In this document: one piece after another, positions 61,052 to 64,000 of the stretch | Layout: the number at the start of each line of letters is the position of its first letter | How positions within the stretch are numbered: the first letter of the stretch is position 1 | NCBI GenBank assembly: GCA_035506135.1 | Contig: DATJPY010000112.1 | Span: forward strand, 62,001 to 126,000 | DNA length: 64,000 nucleotides | Origin: DATJPY01 sp035506135 | GTDB lineage: Bacteria > Myxococcota_A > UBA9160 > PR03 | Direction: 5' to 3' | Program-made: the position numbers and the translations under genes | Notes under the pieces: generated by a model | Databases searched by the model: none | Told to the model about the DNA's origin: nothing | What the model saw: only the letters and a program-made list of their open reading frames with translations

Positions 61052-61881
61052 GCGAAGAGCTTCAGCTGCTCCGCGCGGAGCCGCGCCGCCGCCGGCGCCG
61101 CCGGCGGCGCCGCGGCGAGGCCCGCCGCGGCCTCTACCTGCTCCCGCAGCTCTTCACCACCGGGAACCTGTTCTTCGGCTTCTACACCATCGTCCAGGCG
61201 CAGGCGGGGAACTTCGACCGCGCCGCGCTCGGCATCGCGCTCGCGGCGCTCTGCGACACGCTCGACGGCCGGGTCGCGCGGATCGCCAAGGCCACGAGCC
61301 GCTTCGGCAGCGAGTACGACTCGCTCGCCGACATCGTCTCGTTCGGGATCGCACCGGCCATCCTCGCCTTCCACGCGGGCCACATCGAGGGCTTCCGCCG
61401 CACCGGCATCGCCATCGCCTTCCTCTACGCCGCCTGTGCAGCCTTGCGCCTGGCGCGCTTCAACGTCCACGAGTCGAGGTACCGCGGCCGCTTCGAGGGG
61501 CTGCCGAGCCCGTCCGCGGCCGGCATGGTTGCGGCCACGCAGTGGTTCGTCTCGTTCCTGCGCGAGAACGACATCGCCTGGACGGTGCACGAGGCGGTGG
61601 TCGCGGCGGGGGTGGCCGCGCTCGGCCTCCTGATGGTGAGCGCGATCCCGTACCGCAGCTTCAAGGAGGTGGATCTCCGCCACTCCTACCGCGGCATCGT
61701 GGTGATGGTGCTGGCGCTGGTCGCGATCTTCCAGGAGTACTCGGTAGCGCTGTTCGTGATCGCGCTGCTCTACGTGGCCTCCGGGCCGGTCGAATGGCTG
61801 TGGCGCTACTGGACGGGCCGCCCGCTCGAGGAGCTGCCGCCACCGCTCTCGTCCGAGGCGCGACAGGAGACGTCGGCATGA
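61048..61881 (+). CDS. pssA: CDP-diacylglycerol--serine O-phosphatidyltransferase
   Basis: The 277-residue membrane protein has the CDP-alcohol transferase motif, seen as DTLDGRVARIAKATSRFGSE then YDSLADIVSFG, which matches DG-x2-AR-x8-G-x3-D-x3-D. It makes phosphatidylserine for Psd next door. Residues 12-24 hold a run of about ten arginines before the first helix, which may dock the enzyme to acidic lipids. The stop overlaps the leuA ATG (ATGA). Confidence 0.93.
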   Translation: MSEELQLLRAEPRRRRRRRRRRGEARRGLYLLPQLFTTGNLFFGFYTIVQAQAGNFDRAALGIALAALCDTLDGRVARIAKATSRFGSEYDSLADIVSFGIAPAILAFHAGHIEGFRRTGIAIAFLYAACAALRLARFNVHESRYRGRFEGLPSPSAAGMVAATQWFVSFLRENDIAWTVHEAVVAAGVAALGLLMVSAIPYRSFKEVDLRHSYRGIVVMVLALVAIFQEYSVALFVIALLYVASGPVEWLWRYWTGRPLEELPPPLSSEARQETSA

Positions 61882-63422
61882 GCGAGAGAGTGCTGATCTT
61901 CGACACGACGCTGCGCGACGGCGAGCAGTCGCCCGGCTGCAGCATGCACCTGGCCGAGAAGCTGACGCTCGCGCGCCAGCTCGAGCGGCTCGGCGTCGAC
62001 GTGATCGAGGCCGGGTTCCCGATCGCCAGCGACGGCGACTTCGAGGCGGTGCGGGCGATCGCCGGCGAGCTCCGCGAGAGCGTCGTGTGCGGGCTGGCCC
62101 GGACCGGCGCCGCCGACATCGACCGGGCCGGGCAGGCGCTCGAGCGCGCCGCGCGCCCGCGCATCCACACCTTCATCGCCACCAGCGACATCCACCTCGA
62201 GCACAAGCTGCGGATGGGCCGCGAGCGGGTGCTCGAGGAGATCGATCGCGCGGTGCGCCACGCGCGTCGCTACTGCGACGACGTCGAGTTCTCCGCGGAG
62301 GACGCCACGCGGTCCGATTGGGGCTTCCTGGTGCGCGCCTTCGAGACGGCGCTCGCGGCCGGCGCGGGCACGCTGAACGTCCCCGACACGGTCGGCTACA
62401 CGACCCCCGACGAGTTCAGCGCGCTGATCGCGCACCTGCGCGCGTCGGTCTCCGGTGTCGAGCGTGCCCGCATCTCGGCCCACTGCCACGACGACCTCGG
62501 CCTCGCGGTCGCCAACAGCCTGGCCGCGGTGCGCGCCGGGGCCCGCCAGGTGGAGTGCACCGTGAACGGCATCGGGGAGCGCGCGGGCAACACCGCCATG
62601 GAGGAGGTGGTGATGGCGATCCGCACGCGCCCCGACGTCTTCTCGGGCCTCGAGACCGGGATCCGCGGCGAGGAGATCTATCCGTCGAGCCGGCTCCTCT
62701 CGTCGATCATCGGCGTCCCGGTCCAGCCGAACAAGGCGATCGTCGGCGCCAACGCCTTCGCCCACGAGGCCGGCATCCACCAGGACGGCGTGCTGAAGGC
62801 GGCCATCACCTACGAGATCATGACGCCGCGCTCGATCGGGCGGCCGTCGAACGAGCTGGTCCTCGGCAAGCATTCCGGGCGGCACGCCTTCCGCGAGCGG
62901 CTCGGCGAGCTCGGCTTCGCGCTCGAGGGTGAGGACTTCGAGCGCACCTTCAAGCGCTTCAAGGACCTGGCAGACAAGAAGAAGACGATCTTCAACGAGG
63001 ACGTCGAGGCGCTGGTCGCGGACGCCGTCGTGCAGCGCGAGGAGCGCTTCGAGTTCCGCCAGCTCACGGTGCTCTCCGGCTCCTTCCCGACGCCGACGGC
63101 GACGGTCGAGCTGGTGGTCGACGGCGCGCCGCGCAAGACCACCGCGACGGGCGTCGGCCCGGTCGACGCGATCTTCCGCGCGGTGGCCGAGCTCACCGAG
63201 ACCAAGAGCGAGCTGGTCCGCTACCAGGTGAACGCCATCACCGCGGGGCTCGATGCGCAGGGCGAGGTGTCGGTGACGCTCTCGGAGGGCGGGCGCCGCG
63301 TGATCGGGCACGGCGCCCACTACGACGTGCTGGTGGCGAGCGCCAAGGCCTACGTGCACGCGCTGAACAAGCTCGAGTGGCACAAGAAGCGACACGCGGT
63401 CGCGGAGCCGAAGGGCGTCTAG
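61878..63422 (+). CDS. leuA: 2-isopropylmalate synthase
   Basis: The 514-residue protein starts IFDTTLRDGEQSPGCSM with the catalytic metal site, has SAEDATRSDW, LNVPDTVGYTTP, HCHDDLGLAVANSLAA, NGIGERAGNTAMEEVVM and HEAGIHQDG, and ends in the regulatory LeuA domain (about 385-500). It makes 2-isopropylmalate from acetyl-CoA and ketoisovalerate. No leucine leader peptide is visible before it; it overlaps pssA. Confidence 0.95.
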   Translation: MSERVLIFDTTLRDGEQSPGCSMHLAEKLTLARQLERLGVDVIEAGFPIASDGDFEAVRAIAGELRESVVCGLARTGAADIDRAGQALERAARPRIHTFIATSDIHLEHKLRMGRERVLEEIDRAVRHARRYCDDVEFSAEDATRSDWGFLVRAFETALAAGAGTLNVPDTVGYTTPDEFSALIAHLRASVSGVERARISAHCHDDLGLAVANSLAAVRAGARQVECTVNGIGERAGNTAMEEVVMAIRTRPDVFSGLETGIRGEEIYPSSRLLSSIIGVPVQPNKAIVGANAFAHEAGIHQDGVLKAAITYEIMTPRSIGRPSNELVLGKHSGRHAFRERLGELGFALEGEDFERTFKRFKDLADKKKTIFNEDVEALVADAVVQREERFEFRQLTVLSGSFPTPTATVELVVDGAPRKTTATGVGPVDAIFRAVAELTETKSELVRYQVNAITAGLDAQGEVSVTLSEGGRRVIGHGAHYDVLVASAKAYVHALNKLEWHKKRHAVAEPKGV

Positions 63423-63423
63423 C

Positions 63424-64000
63424 GTGGCGCGTGCGCGCATCATGGTGCTGGCCGGCGACGGCATCGGCCCGGAGGTCACGCGGGAGGCGGAGCGCGTGCT
63501 CCGGGCCGTGGCGCCGCGCCACGGCCTCGACCTCGCCTTCGAGGCGCATCCGATCGGGGGCACCTCGATCGACGCGCACGGGACGCCGCTCCGCGACGAC
63601 GTGCTCGCGCGCGCGCGCGGCGCCGAGGCGGTGCTGCTCGGCGCCGTGGGCGGCCCGAAGTGGGACGCGCTCCCGGTCGATCGGCGCCCGGAGCGGGGGC
63701 TGCTCCGCATCCGCAAGGAGCTCGGCCTCTTCGCGAACCTGCGCCCCGCCACCGTGTTTCCGGCGCTGGCCTCGGCCTCGACCTTGCGCGCGGAAGTGAT
63801 CGACGGGATCGACATGCTGGTGGTGCGCGAGCTCACCGGGGGGCTCTACTTCGGCGAGCCGCGCGGGCAGGCGCTGGTCGCAGGCCGGCGCGAGGCGCGC
63901 AACACCATGGTGTACGACGAGGTGGAGATCGCGCGCATCGCGCGCGTCGCCTTTCGCGCGGCGCGCGGCCGGCGCAAGCACGTGACGCACGTGCACAAGG
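63424..64000 (+). CDS. leuB: 3-isopropylmalate dehydrogenase (3' end outside window)
   Basis: About 192 residues are present: IMVLAGDGIGPEVTREAERV, GAVGGPKWD, RPERGLLRIRKELGLFANLR and VVRELTGGLYFGEP are LeuB signatures. The chain is cut by the window edge. The last visible part reads VTHVHK where most LeuB have VTSVDK, so the residue before the conserved Lys is His, as in isocitrate dehydrogenases. The GTG is 1 bp after leuA. Confidence 0.93.
   Translation, partial: MARARIMVLAGDGIGPEVTREAERVLRAVAPRHGLDLAFEAHPIGGTSIDAHGTPLRDDVLARARGAEAVLLGAVGGPKWDALPVDRRPERGLLRIRKELGLFANLRPATVFPALASASTLRAEVIDGIDMLVVRELTGGLYFGEPRGQALVAGRREARNTMVYDEVEIARIARVAFRAARGRRKHVTHVHK

Overview
The window is very GC-rich, almost solidly coding DNA from a Gram-negative bacterium. 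The gene set and gene orders (rpsB-tsf-pyrH-frr-uppS-dxr-rseP, tig-clpP-clpX-lon, ilvC-psd-pssA-leuA-leuB, PilT, DUF4124 and DUF465 proteins, a KamA-family enzyme, several acyl-CoA synthetases and SCP2/SDR lipid genes) resemble lineages formerly called Deltaproteobacteria (Myxococcota, Desulfobacterota, Binatota and relatives). That placement is inference; there is no rRNA gene here. GTG and TTG starts and 4-bp stop/start overlaps (ATGA, GTGA, TTGA) are frequent. I see no insertion sequence, phage module or CRISPR array.

Layout. 1-4.8 kb: the end of a GH38 alpha-mannosidase, khpA, a FATP-like acyl-CoA synthetase, a TPR protein, two tiny Lys/Arg-rich protein genes (a bS22/AURKAIP1-COX24-type ribosomal peptide and a histone-tail-like KKAxx repeat peptide) and rpoZ. 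4.8-13 kb: pilT with a downstream sensor-kinase-like gene that lacks the phospho-acceptor histidine, several envelope or secreted proteins, a lipocalin-like protein, a gamma-glutamylcyclotransferase-like protein and a secreted protease-like/VWA protein. 13-18.6 kb: DnaQ-type exonuclease, DUF4124 protein, amidase, rph, rdgB, a beta-lactamase-fold esterase and a histidine phosphatase. 18.6-31.6 kb: a minus-strand operon (fused membrane/spermidine-synthase-like protein, acyl-CoA synthetase, SDR), then divergently a D-Ala-D-Ala-ligase-like ATP-grasp enzyme with a KamA radical SAM enzyme, murJ and a fused HyuA-HyuB hydantoinase/oxoprolinase. 31.6-37.8 kb: tRNA-Lys, tRNA-Leu, tig, clpP, clpX, lon, tRNA-Val, a protein quality-control cluster. 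37.8-47 kb: SulP transporter, SCP2 protein, tRNA-Asp, CnoX-like chaperedoxin, a REC-GGDEF protein, rarA, nadK, recN and an FHA protein. 47-64 kb: secA, argJ, the rpsB-to-tsaB translation and envelope operon, a DUF465 protein, then ilvC-psd-pssA-leuA-leuB, the last cut by the window edge.

The most unusual signal is a short dispersed repeat. Two 81-bp (27-codon) copies lie in the same reading frame inside two unrelated proteins: the VWA protein (minus strand, 12146-12226) and the HyuA-HyuB fusion (29787-29867). A third, partial copy lies between lon and tRNA-Val (about 37694-37745). The variable left part forms a hairpin in two copies with different but self-complementary arms, and the right end of the coding copies resembles the start of a tRNA. 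This looks like a protein-invading repeat comparable in behaviour to Rickettsia palindromic elements. It is the best candidate here for something undescribed.

Regulatory signals readable by eye are sigma70-like promoters with TTGac-type -35 boxes and 17-18 bp spacers before bS22, the KKAxx peptide, tRNA-Lys, secA, rpsB and the DUF465 gene. In two of these the stop codon of the upstream gene forms part of the -35 box. There is one clear intrinsic terminator (4519-4546) and several strong hairpins in leaders or between genes.
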